A stretch of DNA of 64,000 nucleotides from Dastarcus helophoroides (GCA_028583605.1 CM053326.1:15726587-15790586); one strand, 5' to 3'; positions 33,141-46,075 are shown, numbered from the stretch's first letter. The notes: generated from the sequence alone by a model not told the origin. Numbers and translations: made by a program.

Positions 33141-34850
33141 CCGGGTGTTTTTTTTTTTTAGTTGGGAGGTTACCTTTATATGGAATACTTCTTATTATAA
33201 AGGCAAACTGATTTTGTCGATGGGGCTAATCGGGGTTAAACTATTTTCAACTTCCCCCCACTACCGATTATACCGAAATTAGACATCAACTTTCTTATTT
33301 TAAATAGTAACCCACAAATTTTATATTTTATTTGGATTTTGCGTAAAAAAATAAGGTAAGTTTATGTATACATGTTTATTGCTACTTTGATAGTTTTAAA
33401 TATATTTCAATTTATCGAAAAAAAATGACAGAAAAGAGGGTTATTTTGACTCTTTGTATCTTTTTTACTATTTACAGTAAAAACATGAAATTTGGGTTGA
33501 AGTCACGGAATATTATAAAGACTATAATAATGTAATTAGATTTTATATTTATTATACAGGGTGGTGGAAATTTTATAATCTTTGCTGTTTTTGTTTTACT
33601 CAAAAAAACTCTGTTTTTTTAAATAGGAACTATATGTGTATTAATCATTTTTGAATTACTCACATAAAAAGAAAAAAAAAGTTACATTACTTCTTTTTTA
33701 AAATTTTGTGCCTTTACAAAGGTACTTTATATAAATCTCAAAATAAAAAGAATCAAACATGTTCCAGTAGGAAATTAACTACAGGCAATAAAAGCTTAAA
33801 GAATTAATCATAATAAGTAATAGGAAACAAAAATAATTGACAAAAATTTACATCAAGAACAACAAGGACGATCTTCTGTTTCAATAAATTTTAAGGCATA
33901 TTTTAAGATTTCGAATTGAGTAACATTTTTAAGCACATCCGATTGTTCCTAGCAATATGCTTCTCATGCAGTTGTAAAAAAAATCACTAAAAAATTTCCA
34001 TTTCGACTTTCATTGTAAAATTTAACGCTTACAAATTCTGAGTTCTAATCTAACAGCATAACAGCTTCCTAAACATTTTTTAATAAGTATTCTAACAATT
34101 AGCCAAAAACGCATTCGTCTTATGCGGTTATCTCTTAAATGTTAATAAGCATAAAATTTTTAAGCCTTGTGGTCATGTTTTTTTTTTTGAAAAATTTGTT
34201 GTCTACTACCAAGTTGCTACTAGAAAAAAAAAGATATATTTTTCTTTTTTATTTTGAATTATTTCTCTGTAGCGGTGCAGAATTTAAAAAAAAAATAGTC
34301 ATATGCCTATTTTCTTCTTTTTACTTAAGGAATCCAAAAATGATTAATAAACACATAGTTTAAGAAAACAGAGTTTTTTGAATAAAACAAAAACAATAAA
34401 GATCATAAAATTTCCATCACCCTGTGTAATAAATGTAAAACCTGATTTCATTATTATAGTCTCCATAATATTCATGATTTCAACCCAAATTTCATGTTTT
34501 TATTGCAAATAATAAAAAGGACAGAAAGAGTCAAAGTAACCCTCTTGTCTTTCATTTTTTATCGAAAAATTGAAATATCTTTAAAACTATCAAAGATAGC
34601 AATAAACATGTATACATAAACTCACCTTATTTTTCTATGTAAAATCCAAATAAAGTATAAAATTTGGGGCTTGCCATTTAAAATAAGAAAGTTGATGTCT
34701 ACTTCCGGTATAACTGGAAGTGGGAGGAAGTTGAAAATATTTTTGAAAGGTAGTTTAGCTCCGATTAGCCCCATCGACAAAATCAGTTTGCTTTTATAAT
34801 AGGAGATACTCCATATAAAGGTAACCTCCCAACTAAAAAAAAACACCCGG
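33141..34850. mobile_element. TA-flanked palindromic element, family D, with a second TIR pair at its centre
   Basis: The outer ends CCGGGTGTTTTTTTT (33141) and AAAAAAAACACCCGG (34850) are flanked by TA. The outer arms (33141-33556 and 34430-34850) are near-perfect inverses, including GTTGGGAGGTTACC, GATTTTGTCGATGGGGCTAA and AACATGAAATTTGGGTTGAA. At the inner limit of both arms a second terminus, CAGGGTGGTGGAAATTTTAT and its inverse, begins symmetrically and gives about 105-bp inner arms. Non-coding. A single outer arm is also found at 11728-12102. Confidence 0.78.
33558..34428. mobile_element. Inner TIR element of the family D palindrome
   Basis: The left CAGGGTGGTGGAAATTTT and right AAAATTTCCATCACCCTG ends are inverses, with TA on the left and TG on the right. 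The internal sequence is AT-rich and non-coding, with low-complexity A runs. Confidence 0.6.
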
Positions 34851-35193
34851 TATATTAGACACTTATGTTGTGGAAGATTCGTCTTTTTCCACAACAAGTG
34901 TGGGAGGAATTTTCTAGTTCAACCAACAGAACGACCAATTCCTGAGAATCTTTCCATGCACGACTAAATAGGTTGTTTAATTGCCCACACCATAATAGTT
35001 TTACCTTTATTAAAGGTATTGAAAAATAACCTAACTGAGACGTACCTAAAAGCAAAGTCTTTATTTTTAAAAAGATAATTAGTTAAGAGAGGTAATGAAT
35101 ATGTTAACCAGAAAGGACGTTACTGGGCTTGAATTTGTAAAAAAAATTTCGCTTAAATTTCTCCTCATTAATTTGAAGCTAAACCATATATTA
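34851..35193. other. Unassigned gap between palindromic elements
   Basis: Contains a small inverted pair (TGTTGTGGAAGATTCGTC and GTCTTTTTCCACAACA, about 34865-34900). No gene is supported. Confidence 0.3.
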
Positions 35194-35195
35194 TA

Positions 35196-36737
35196 CAGGT
35201 TGAACCAAATTTGATTTCCACTGCAGGGATCTCGTAAACTATTATAGATACAAGGAAGCTTAAATCAGCAAGGTAGTGCAGAATTTAATGCATAATAATA
35301 TTCCGTTGAGAAAACAATTGAATTCCAACTCGTCCTGATTTTATTTAGAAAAATCTGACAATCTCCATTTTAAGAAATCAGCTGTAGGTCGTTTATTTAA
35401 AGTCCGATTAAAAAAATTCAAAAACTGTTATTACTTGTTTTTTAAGGCCGTGTGTACACTAATTTTTTTCTAAATTTAACTGTTTCCAAAAAAATTATGT
35501 CAACTTCCTTATTTCTTGTAGACGCCGTATTAAATTTTATTATTTTCAAATTTAGCATATTTTTCTGATTAATTGATGTATGATATGCCATTCTTAAAAA
35601 TGTGGCAAAGTGAGTTAAATGAAGTAATTTATTATTTTTAAACAAAAAAATTATAGTAGTCAGATGCAAATGCTATAATTTTAAATAATAAAAATACATT
35701 ATATACCTAATTACGTAACAATATCTTTTAAAAAACTAAATATATTGTAACAAACTGTGCAATATTGAAACAGTTATTAGCATAATCGTAACATGCATGC
35801 ACCCCTTTAAATGGCGTAATTCTATGAAAACGTGTAGTAGATGTTCTAAAAATGTTGTCGGCCATTTTTTCTAAAATTTCTTTAGCCTTGAATACTTCGC
35901 GTAACGTGAAATATCTAACTAACTAACATAAGAAATATCACTAATATTTAGCCACATTATTCGTCTTAGAATAATTGACATTTCCAACGTTCCAATATTT
36001 ATAGCAAATATTTATCAAAACCTTGTGGAATTTTTAAACTTTAATGCGTTTTTATCATTAATAAAATTTAATAGTTATGAACACGTCTTAGAATACTTAA
36101 CTTCTAGAGAAGTCTAGGACGCACACTTAGATATGAGTCATGGGAAAGTAGCTCCTAACAAAATTCTTAAAATGTTCTGAGAATTACGTCATTTAAAGGA
36201 ATTTTTTTTTGGGTTTTTAATAATAACTATTGCTTTTTTAGGGACTGTATTTATTATTATTGGGAACTATAGCGATTGCATTACCTACTATGATTTATTT
36301 TTTTTTAAATAATAAACTACTTCATTTAACACACTTTGCCACATTTGAAGTATGCCATGACATACAACAAATTAAGCAGAAAACTATGTTGAAGTCGAAA
36401 ATGAAAAAAATCAATATGGCTTCTACAAGAGACAACAAAGTTTGTATAATTTTCTCGAAAACAGTTTCATTTAAAAAAAATAACATACTTAAACTTATTA
36501 CAGTTTTTTTTTTAATTTTTTTCGATCGGACTTCAAATAAACAAGTTACAGCTAATTATTAAAAATGGCGATTTTCAGTTTTTTCTAAATAAAATCAAGA
36601 TGAATTGGAATTTAATTGTTTTCTCAGCGGAATATTATTAGGCATTAAATTCCCGACTACTTTGCCCACTTAAGCTTCCTTGTATCTCTAATGGTTTCAG
36701 AGTTCCCTGTAGTGGAAATGAAATTTGGTTTAACCTG
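35196..36737. mobile_element. TA-type palindromic element, family E
   Basis: The left CAGGTTGAACCAAATTTGAT and the inverse of the right CAAATTTGGTTTAACCTG ends match, and the arms go on for about 480 bp (ATACAAGGAAGCTTAA at 35250 against TTAAGCTTCCTTGTAT near 36680). The inner part holds sequence related to the 11.1-kb hairpin family (35960-36080). The two reading frames here (35442-35669 minus, 36260-36562 plus) are mirror images of the same arm sequence and are not genes. Confidence 0.75.
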
Positions 36738-37033
36738 TGTTACACATGTTTGTTATTAGTTTGTATATATGCTTCATTAAAATAAATTTTTTCAAGTTTT
36801 CATGGTTTTTTGTATTACAATTTATATCTCTACGATTTTTACTCCACAACATGAACCCTGAACAAGCAAATATATAAAACTTATGTTATATCACCCTATA
36901 CATACTGGGATTGAATTGACGTTGAAGTGTGTAACAAAAGTTACTGTGGTGACGGAATGTTCTATCGAACTAAAATATTTTCAAGGGGGCGATATTGTCA
37001 GGTGTAGGTAAACTTTCTAATGCATTTTAAATA

Positions 37034-39036
37034 CAAGGTGATTATTTAAAAACGATCCTCCCTAAATATCTAAAAAACAAAAAATTATGTGCAAAAGGCC
37101 AAAACTGGCCAATTTTGGTTATAAGGGGGACACTTAATTAGAGTAGTTATAAACCTACCCCTTTGGCCGCAGCTACAGTCCCCTCAAATATCTTAGAGGG
37201 AGCAGGGGGTTAAAAAGTTTATTACTTGAAAGGTCCATTCAACCTTTTTTTAGCTATGTAGTAGTTTTTTATTTCTAAGATTATTTTTTGAGAAAACCAA
37301 TTGTTTTGCAGCACAACCCATGTTCATGTTTTTCCTGCACAACACTGTTTTTAAGTGCCTCTTGTTAGTAAAATCAACGTTTGAAATTTCAACTATCAAA
37401 GAGTTAGATGATTTGATGAAACTAATGTTTGAACCACCGTTTGGAGTTTAACTTCAAGTAATCAGTTAAACGTCAATTAATAAGTAAGGATACACACCAT
37501 GAATACTGACAACAAAATATCAATGTCTTTAAAAGTACAGACCCTATCGTTTAAAACAGTTGAATTTTACAAGAGATGCTCGAAATGAGCATCGTTTTGT
37601 TCCAGGTAGTAGCAAATCCGGTTTTCAAATGCTAGTCTCACTTTTTAAAATGTTTTACGTGTAATTGGCCTACATCCATCAACAATTCGTTGTTGTATGT
37701 CCTCCAAATTAGCCAGTTGTGTTTTGTATTTCACTGACTTCAAGTGGCCCCAAAGAGAAAAATCTAAACTTTTCAAGTCTGGTGAGTGTGCTGGCCACTC
37801 AATCGCACCACATCTGCAAATCCAATGGTTCGGCAATCGGTTATTAAGCCAGTTACGAAAGTTTAAGACATAATGTGGTGGAACCCCATCTTGTTGAAAA
37901 AATAACTCATTTTCGTCCAACATTTGATTTCCTTCTAAATCTTTCTGATGCCCTATGCTTATTAAAGGATCTATGATGTTTTCCAACATATTTAAGTAAA
38001 TGTCACCCGTTAGGTTTTAATTATGAATATGGGCCCAATGACAGCATCCCCAAAAATCCCTTTCCAGATATTTAGTTTTTGGGGAGCTTAAGTAATGACC
38101 TTCTGTGACAAAATTGGAGTTCTCATCGCTCCTGTAACGCACGTTGTGTTTATTAACAAAGCCATGTAAAGTAAAGCTGCATTCATCAGTGAATCAGATA
38201 TTTTTTACAAAGTTTGGGTTTGGAGTGACTAAATCCAACATAGTCTCACAAAACTCTATTTGTCTGTCGTAATCATCTTCATCAAGCTCTTGGACAATTT
38301 TCATTTTATAAGAATGGAACTTTTAAATTTTTGTCACTTTACGAACTGATGAATATGAAAGCCCAGTAGCTTCAGCAGTTTGGTGCAAAGCAGTCGTGAG
38401 ATTGGCAGTAATGTCGCCTGTTACCTCAATTTGAGTCATTTCATTTACCAATCTATTACTATGTCTTTTCATCCCATATGTGTGAATTTTTGTTCAAGCT
38501 CTATGACGTATTTGTGACTCAAAACTTATCTGGATGCCTATCATTAAAAGCCCTTGCCGTGACTCTAACACATTTGTTTCAGGAGCCATAAATAAAAATA
38601 ATTTCAACTCTCTCAGCAACTTCGTACACCAATTTAACCCAAACTTGTGCAGATTTACTTTAAAAGTGTATAATTGTCAATGTCAATGCATAAGAAAGTT
38701 TTTATTTCAGAAAATACTTGATAGCAACAGAAAAAGATTTACCTTTTTACCTTGCAAGTTTTATCACAAAAGTGACTTTTTCTTAAAAACTAATTATAGA
38801 AATAAGAAACTAATACATAACCAAAAAGAGGTTCAATGGACCTTTCAAAAAATAAATTTCTGAGGCTCCTGTTCCATATAGATTTTTGAGAGGGTTAAGG
38901 GTCCACCTGCATGTCTAAAACTACATATTAATAAAGTGTCCCCCTCACAGCCAAAATTGACCGGTTTCTGCATTTTGCACATAACGTTTTTGTTTTCTAG
39001 ATATTTGGGATGGTTCGTTTTCAAAAAGTGACCCTG
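37034..39036 (-). mobile_element. Tc1/mariner-type element with long inverted repeats
   Basis: The left CAAGGTGATTATTTAAAAAC and the inverse of the right GTTTTCAAAAAGTGACCCTG ends are flanked by TA. The inverted repeats extend at least 300 bp, through GGGGGACACTT and GAAAGGTCCATTCAACCT to about 37330 and 38750. The 2-kb element contains a decayed minus-strand transposase. Confidence 0.8.
37645..38480 (-). pseudogene. DDE_3-type transposase pseudogene
   Basis: The minus-strand reading starts near 38480 (SNRLVNEMTQIEVTGDIT, ATGLSYSSVRKVTK: N-terminal HTH). It continues KMKIVQELDEDDYDRQIEFC, FTDECSFTLHG (first catalytic D, about 38180), NVRYRSDENSNF and RDFWGCCHW. After stops it enters a clean frame from 37989: MLENIIDPLISI, FFQQDGVPPHY (second D), WPAHSPDLKSLDFSLWGHLK (third D, 37 residues after the second) and a C-terminal QQRIVDGCRPI. 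Stops near 38330, 38200 and 38020 make it non-functional. The N-terminal catalytic blocks are intact in sequence. Confidence 0.82.
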
Positions 39037-40110
39037 TATAAAAGACAAACATCGTAAATTTGACGGGGTAGCCCATTCCAAAGAAAATTTGATGACTTTG
39101 AAGCTACCAGTAAGATTTTCCAAAAATACTGCTTTTGTGGTTTTTAATCTAAACTTTGGAAGGATGAAAATAAACCAGTGTGTTGAAAATATTTTTTTCC
39201 TCATTTTAATGTGACTTATAATTTAGAACAAAAGTGTATAAAACTTTTACAAATGTGTTGATTATTTATTTATGTATGTATAGATAAACATTTTTAGTAC
39301 AGTTGACCTCATTTTTTGGTGAACGCATAAATATTATGATAGGCGTTTTGTTTATGCAGTTAGACATATAAATATAATAGAACGAAATTAAATAATATCT
39401 CCAAGAAATTAAATGACCATGAGCCGTAGTATGATCAGTACGAAGAATCTTAGCGCATTGTCTTTCTTACCTACTAATAATCGAATATAACTATATAGTT
39501 AAATTTGTAATGATTTAACCGAATCATTAATAGCAGTTCTCTTTAAATTGAAAGTGGCGATGTAGTATATGTGGGGCTAATGATTTTTTTCAAGAATTAA
39601 GTTGTTAGCCTGTACAGCATACCATATATGTTGCCGGTTTCATGTATTGAGGCCAATGATAAAAGCGCAAGGTTAAACAGGCTTGGTCACAAAATCCTCT
39701 TATAGATTTAATTGCGATAGAGCCCGCAGATAAATGTTATAATTTCATTTATAGAATGACACTTTGTTAAACGTATTCAATTAATAAAGACACCTTTAAT
39801 AATTTATAAAGTACAAGTTTTCGATACGAATGTAAAGTATTATTACAGAATTTACTGCAAAATCCGGTTCTTTGCATAATTTAATTAACTTTAATGTGAA
39901 ATGAAGTGCAATTAAAATTTAGAAACTTATTACTTATTTGCATTTTAAAACAATTCTGTGTTTTTTATTAAAACTGTATATTTATTGCAAAAAAAAATTG
40001 TCCTTTCTGGTTTGTCAAAAAAATTTATTTTTATTTAAAGCCCAAAAATCTAAATAATTTACATTAAAATAATTTTTTTTAATACAACTTCTACATTTAA
40101 ACAATCTACA
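39037..40110. other. Unassigned AT-rich stretch
   Basis: No gene or repeat supported. Confidence 0.25.
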
Positions 40111-40115
40111 AAACC

Positions 40116-40460
40116 TTAAACTGATAAGTGGTACAGTTGAACATTCAGTCGTCCGAGGTAGTACCACCCCACGTGTATGGGAGCCGGTGAAATGTTTCCG
40201 TCTCTGACACGTGAGTTGGTTCCTGTTATTCTTCTTCTTCTTTTTTTTCTGCTGTCCTTCGTCTTATATTCTTTTTTTTTTCCTTTGACTTCTTTGTAAT
40301 GATTAAAGATGATGGACTCTTTTCGTGCAAAAAATTCAGGACATAAACTAACCTCCCGTTCGTGTGTCCGGCGGGAGGTGTGCAAGGGACACGAAAGTCG
40401 ACGGTAATAAATAATGAGCCCCGAGCCTAAGTTCTTTAATGTCCATTCAAAATTCATTTC
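40116..40460. other. Compositionally distinct unit of unknown nature
   Basis: The segment is richer in G+C than its surroundings (CACGTGTATGGGAGCCGG, CCGGCGGGAGGTGTGC) with a T/C-rich (TTCTTC) run in the middle. A 113-codon minus-strand frame spans it and has a basic stretch (KKRRRRI), but no start context, domain or splice signal supports a gene. It could be a retroposon end. Confidence 0.3.
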
Positions 40461-40620
40461 TGTAACATTCGAGGGCTAAACTGAAATTTAAACTCAGTTC
40501 ATCAACACCTTCAGAATGAAAGACCCCATGTGCTGTCTCTGACAGAAACCCCAGGTCTACCATCAACAATGTGCATTTGCTTTGCCCTAGTTACGACTTG
40601 CACACAAAGTTTTGACATTA

Positions 40621-40736
40621 CCCACATAGCAAACCATGGATATGGATATACTTTGGATATACCACTAATATTCATTCGTAAATAAATATTAGATGTATAT
40701 CCATAATATATCCATATTATGGCTTTGCTACGTGGG
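40621..40736. mobile_element. 116-bp TA-flanked MITE
   Basis: The left CCCACATAGCAAACCAT and the inverse of the right ATGGCTTTGCTACGTGGG ends match with few differences, and TA stands on both sides. The whole unit folds into one hairpin rich in GGATAT/ATATCC words. Confidence 0.75.
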
Positions 40737-42170
40737 TAGAAGGGAATTTAGTTCTTTCACAGGAAGCGATCTGTCTTGTCAACGAGAAGAGACATTAGAA
40801 TCTACTGATCATGATGTGAAACAATATTCATTCATCTGACCCCAAACGATGATCCCTCATACGAAAGCTCATTTCCGATCTCTCGATAATCTTATATCAC
40901 CTACAGACAAATTATCCAAACGCTAAAATTATCGTTCTGGGTACATTCAATGTATAGGGTACCGTGGGATAGTTACCCTAGGGCGATAGATACCCCAACA
41001 TTTATGGTAAACATAATATGATGGCAGTTAATGCTTCTATGAAAAGGTGGACTACTAAGCTCACTAATGTATAAGCGCCAACCGAAGGCATCGAACGTGT
41101 CATATTTAATGTCACAAAGTTTGAGAAACCGTCTCACTGAAAGCGTGAAATACGAACGGAAGATTTTTTTGGGAGCATGTAAGTTTTTATTTTATAAAGT
41201 AGGTTGACATTATTTTATTTTTAAGTTTGAGTATCAATAATAATTTGTAGTTATGAAATTTCACTAACGGTGTTTTAGTTTAAAAAGAGAGGCACCTTTC
41301 CCTACTGAAAAGGATAGACGCCTTTACTATCCCGTATTGCTTCAGTTGAACTTTGTATGGTTGTGAACCAAAGTTTAAGAATATCACGTTAGTATATAAA
41401 AAAAGGTGAAAATCCTTCACGTGCTGAATGGACGCAAGAGATCTAAATAGCAGGTTTTGATGAAATATCAAAGGGCAATCTTGGTATCAACGAAATATCT
41501 TGTACTAAGGAAAAGGTTTGCAAATAAAAATAGGGAAAAATGACATCTGAGATCTTTTTTGAGATAGTTGACAATTCATTATGCAATCAAAGTTTTACAC
41601 AAGATAACGCAATTTACTAAACTGAAGAAAGAGAACGGGAACCAGGTCCATTCAATAGATCAATAATTTCGGTAAATGATCGAAGTCTACCTTTACTTCA
41701 ATCATACAGATGCAGTTACTCAAACTAAAGATACTACACAACCAAAACCAAGTTCTTTCAATAATACGAGTATCATCAATTCTAGAAGCTGGTCGTCATG
41801 TAAGAAAATTTAAGAGGTGACTTTTTTGTCTGTTACTATTAATTAATTAATTAATTAATAATTAAAACCAAAGTACAATATGCCATTGAAAAGGATAAAA
41901 ATTGTCTTTAGTTAATCCCTAAGGGCAACTATCTTTAGAGTAATGTAATCATCGGGAAGTTTAACCTACATAGGGACATCTATTCTCATAACTTTTACTG
42001 GAAATTTCATTGCTTTTAAAAATATAAGTTATGGTCTTATTCAGTTCTAGCTCTACCAGCTAATAGCTAATAGCCATGGCTTTAATGAGAAATAGTAGTA
42101 TGTGTAATCATTGGGGTTTTTTCAAAAAACCGTAATTTTCAAAATGTGCGGCAACTATACCACTTTAATC
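40737..42170. other. Unassigned stretch with (ATTA)n
   Basis: An (ATTA)n run lies at about 41840-41866. The minus-strand frame at 41280-41471 has no recognisable features. No gene supported. Confidence 0.25.
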
Positions 42171-42179
42171 CTATACAAC

Positions 42180-44510
42180 ATCCACCGGTTAAGGTTTTCT
42201 TCCCGAACTGACGATGCAGGAAAAAAGGGCAGAGGCTTTCGCCATCACGTTTGCACTATCGCAATTAGTTCAAGAACCCATGAGAATTCCCGATTCAGAT
42301 AACCATAAACCTGACCTATTCGACTTTTTGTTTACCAATTCATCAGATTTGTATAAAATTACCAAAATATGACCACTTGAAAACTCTCATCACAAGCTTG
42401 CAGCAGCTTTTAGTTCATTTCATATACCATCTCTTTGCAGACGACCCGTAAGATTCGACACTTTAGCTCTGCAAACTAAGAAGAACTGAGAGATTTCTTT
42501 GCATCTTTCCGTTGGAAAGAAGTTTGGTTTAACTTAAACAGTCCTCCTACCTCAGTCATCGAATCCATCACTGAAACAATCGTGGTTGGTATGGAATGAT
42601 CATATCATACCCAAAAGAAATAGAACCTCCAATAAATTTTGGTTCAACAAAAAATATGCTCGGGCTGCCTCCTGCAAAAATCGCCCATACTGTCGTTAGC
42701 GAAATAATCAATCTAGACTCAGAGCATCTTTGTAAATGTACAAAATATTTTTTAAGAGGTTATTGACGAGCCAAAAGGTGATTTGGATCGTAGAATGGGC
42801 CATCGACTATCCTAACGGCTTCAGATCTATTCGGGGATTTGCAAAGTCAATCGAACTTCAGCCCTTGAAAGTTTCCAGCTTTACTCACTCAGTGAAAACA
42901 ACGGTATTGCGAGGAACTTCAAGGAAGAGGCTGACTTTTGCCTCTACTAGCCTTAATTCTTAGAACGCAGAGCATGCTATTCTTCCTTAGGTTGGCACAT
43001 AAATGTCTGAAGTTGTTTTCAAACAACGGACCATCGGAAAAATTCTTCTCGTACTCGACCTATCGGAAGCTGCTGGCTTTGATGGTATCCCCGCTATGGT
43101 TCTTAAAAAGTGTGCTCCTGAGTTAGCTACTACCGCAAGCAAATTATTTACTTTCTTTTTTTAACAACAAAAGTGTATTCTCTAACATGTAAAAATCTGC
43201 TAGGCTGCTGCTTGTCCGCAAAAAGGGAAAAAGAACCCTATATATCTCTATTGCCCATTATATCTAAGGTATCGATGAAGGTTATTAACGTCATGATCCT
43301 CAAATATCTGAAGGAGAATAGAATCATCTTGAACAAATACGGTTTAAGATAACAACGTCTAACTGATGCCTGAAACTTAGCTATGGAAAAATACAGTGAG
43401 AGACTCGGATTGTAGTATTGGTTATCTCAAAAGCAAACCTTCGACTGAGTCTGGCACTGAGGTCTTCTCGCCAAATTAACATATTATGGTCTTCCGCCAG
43501 GTCTCTGTCATTTGTTATCCTGTTTTCTCGCTGATAGCTCTCTTCAATTCCTCATTGAAAGCATTTCATCTAACACATTTGCGATTAATGCAGGGGTGCC
43601 TCAGGGATCCGTTATGTCTCCTACCCTGTTTCTGTTACACATAGACGATCTCTTAGCTTCACTTTCTAATCCGATATAGCTATGCAAATGTGTCATTCTT
43701 TATCTCCGATAAAACATTATCATCGCTGCTTCGGATAGGTTGAGAGCATACCCGATACAGATGGCTACTCGAGATCTCGAGATCATTCTGAAATGAGCAA
43801 AGAAAATATCTGATGGTTGACTTCTATGCCTCAAAAACTAAGGTTTTCTCTAAGAAAAATGAATCAATCAACAACCTCATGGACAGTAAAATTCTTTCTA
43901 TGAGATCAGATATGTTTTTCTTAAGGGTGAAATAAGTTTATACCGCCATTGCTAAGTCTGCCTCTCAGAAACTGGACCTTCTTTTTAGAACAAAAAAGTG
44001 CTTCACATCTCAGCAACTGCTCACTCTCTACAAGCTATACACACTATAATACTGTTCTCATGTTTGGAGTTCAGGCCCAAAGCACACTTTGGCTATTTTA
44101 GACCCAATTCAAAGAAGAAAGATTGATTAATGGATGACGAGAGTTTAACTGATTCTCTCGAGACACTGAAACACAGGCGACTTGTCTCTTTTTTACAAGT
44201 ACTTTTATGGGAGACGCTCCTAGGAACTGATCTTCCAACGATAACATTCTTAACAGAGTTGGAGGAGGAAAACTCGTGTGCGGTCTAACTTGGCACAGTA
44301 AGGACTTCTATCTATGGAGACGCTTTTTTGTTTAGAATTTCCAAACTGTGAAACTCGTTACCAAACAGAATTTTTCCCAACAATTACAATTTATCCTTAT
44401 TTAAAAGGGCTACACATTGCCATCTATCTTTATTTCTGCATCCTACTCACAATGCTCCAAAGGTATGATAGGTTTAATTTTTGCCGGTAAATTTAACTTA
44501 AAAAGAAAAC
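42180..44510 (+). pseudogene. Jockey/CR1-like LINE relic: endonuclease and RT
   Basis: A heavily decayed non-LTR retrotransposon on the plus strand. From about 42200: DDAGKKAEAFAI, QLVQEPMRIPDSDNHKPDL, FDFLFTNSSDLY and PLENSHHKL, the C-terminal half of an APE-type endonuclease (SDH replaced by SHH). A linker follows (FWFNKKYARAASCKN near 42640). RT appears at about 43030 (ILLVLDLSEAAGFDGIPAMV, LKKCAPELA), 43590 (AGVPQGSVMSPTLFLLHIDD) and the C-terminal ELWNSLP-like tail near 44345-44420. Stops and frame changes occur every few dozen codons. The YxDD box cannot be found. No RNase H was seen, consistent with Jockey/CR1-type elements. The clade is inferred from general resemblance. Confidence 0.72.
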
Positions 44511-45470
44511 TTTATTGAAGATCACCCTAAGTGGAGTGAAATTTTTGGGTGCCATTTCTGCAGATACGATACTATCAGATATGTCAGGGCTATCCAACGT
44601 AATACATATTATAAGTTATTACCTCTTCTACTTATTAATTTGTGTATAGGGTTACATTTCGGGCTCATTGGGTCGTATTCTTATGTGAATCTCCCTGTTT
44701 AATCAACTTTAAAGATAGTAATAGATAATACTAGTTACCACAAGTTAGAAAAATATAAAGTTCTGTTTTGTAAATTATTTATTGAATGCGATTTATATAT
44801 TAGGATAGAGCACCCTGACAATATGCAGATTTGAAATATACTTCTAAATCAGAATTTAAAAGCCGTCTGAACCAAACCTAGCCTCACTCCAGATGATTAG
44901 TTTAATAATAAAATCAATTATGTTAAGTATCAATGTATTTATTTATTTCTTTTAATACGTTTATTTATATACCATATAAAATTTGCAAAAGTACGAAGCT
45001 TGGCGTGCCTGAATGCGGTGAAACCGAGTTGTCTGCCGAAAACAGTAGGTAAGAATTTCAGGGGACGAATTTTCTCCCGAACTAGTAAAAATTGCCCCCG
45101 GAGCCTCATAATGCGTTATTAATGACCGAACAGATTAGGTTAAATGTGCACAAATTTTTCTAGATTTTTGAATCTGAATTTTAGAAACTTTCTATTTAAA
45201 ATTGTTTTTTCTCTACCTACATCTTGACATTGACCAATGAACGTGCTCATTTATTGTTTGTGCAAAAACAATAAATTCCCTCAGTGCTCTTCAGTAGTTT
45301 AAACTCTAAATTACGCTCATCGTGTTTAGTCCAGCCATAAGTTGAGTTTGTATTGTCTGAAATAAAAAGGGCAAGTGTCAGTTGGTAATTAATGGCTACA
45401 AATTTAATCAACGTTATCAAAAAAACGTTGTCCAAGAATATTAAAATCTGCGCCTGTGTTTCAACAGCAG
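44511..45470. other. Unassigned stretch
   Basis: No gene supported. The minus-strand frame at 45247-45480 is not recognisable. Confidence 0.25.
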
Positions 45471-45479
45471 AGCACTGCA

Positions 45480-46075
45480 AAGGTAGAAGGTTCTGAAAAA
45501 CCTCTAAACCGACAAAAAATCAGTAATAGTGCAAAACGTGCTGCTATTGAAGACATTTATAAGCGAGTCATCAAAATTATTCAGAAGGAAGGAAGGAACT
45601 GAAAAGACAACATTCTGAAACAGTAACCGACGATGATGTTTTTCGAGTGAGAAAAAACACAAGATGATCTAAACTACCGAGAAATCGGATGGAAGGTCAA
45701 GCAATAGTTTATGCTCAAGCAATTTCAACAGACAAAGAGGAACCAATATTGTTATATTTTCATGTGAGCCCAATTTAAAATTTTGTCAACTTTATCTGCC
45801 ACATATATAGATGGAACGTTTGAATATTGCCCCGAAGACGTAGGAGATTGCTTTGCAATAGATTTAGCTAGTCTAAAACCAAGCAATGATAAAGTTACCA
45901 AATTCTGTGACTATTTAGTCGATACATACGTCCGGGAAAATTCCGGATTTGCTTCTCCACTTTGGGCTGAACATTCTTCGTCATTAGGAAGAACCACTAA
46001 AATGCTTGAGAATCTTTTTATGCTAAGTATGTTTCCTTTTAAAGTGCTCATCGAAATATTCACCTGTTTTTAAAT
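45480..46075 (+). pseudogene. Internally deleted MULE transposase relic
   Basis: Upstream broken frames (about 45500-45780) include QAIVYAQAISTDKEEPIL. From 45783 a clean frame reads ATYIDGTFEYCP (first catalytic D block), passes directly to EDVGDCFAIDLASLKPSNDK, FCDYLVDTYVRENSGFASPL and WAEHSSSLGRTT, the C-terminal part of the same MULE group as at 27.9 kb. The middle of the catalytic domain, including the DFE block, is missing. Comparison with the 27.9-kb copy (where DGT is followed by KYF and much later by NVEDV) shows the join. It is a deletion derivative and not functional. Confidence 0.65.
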
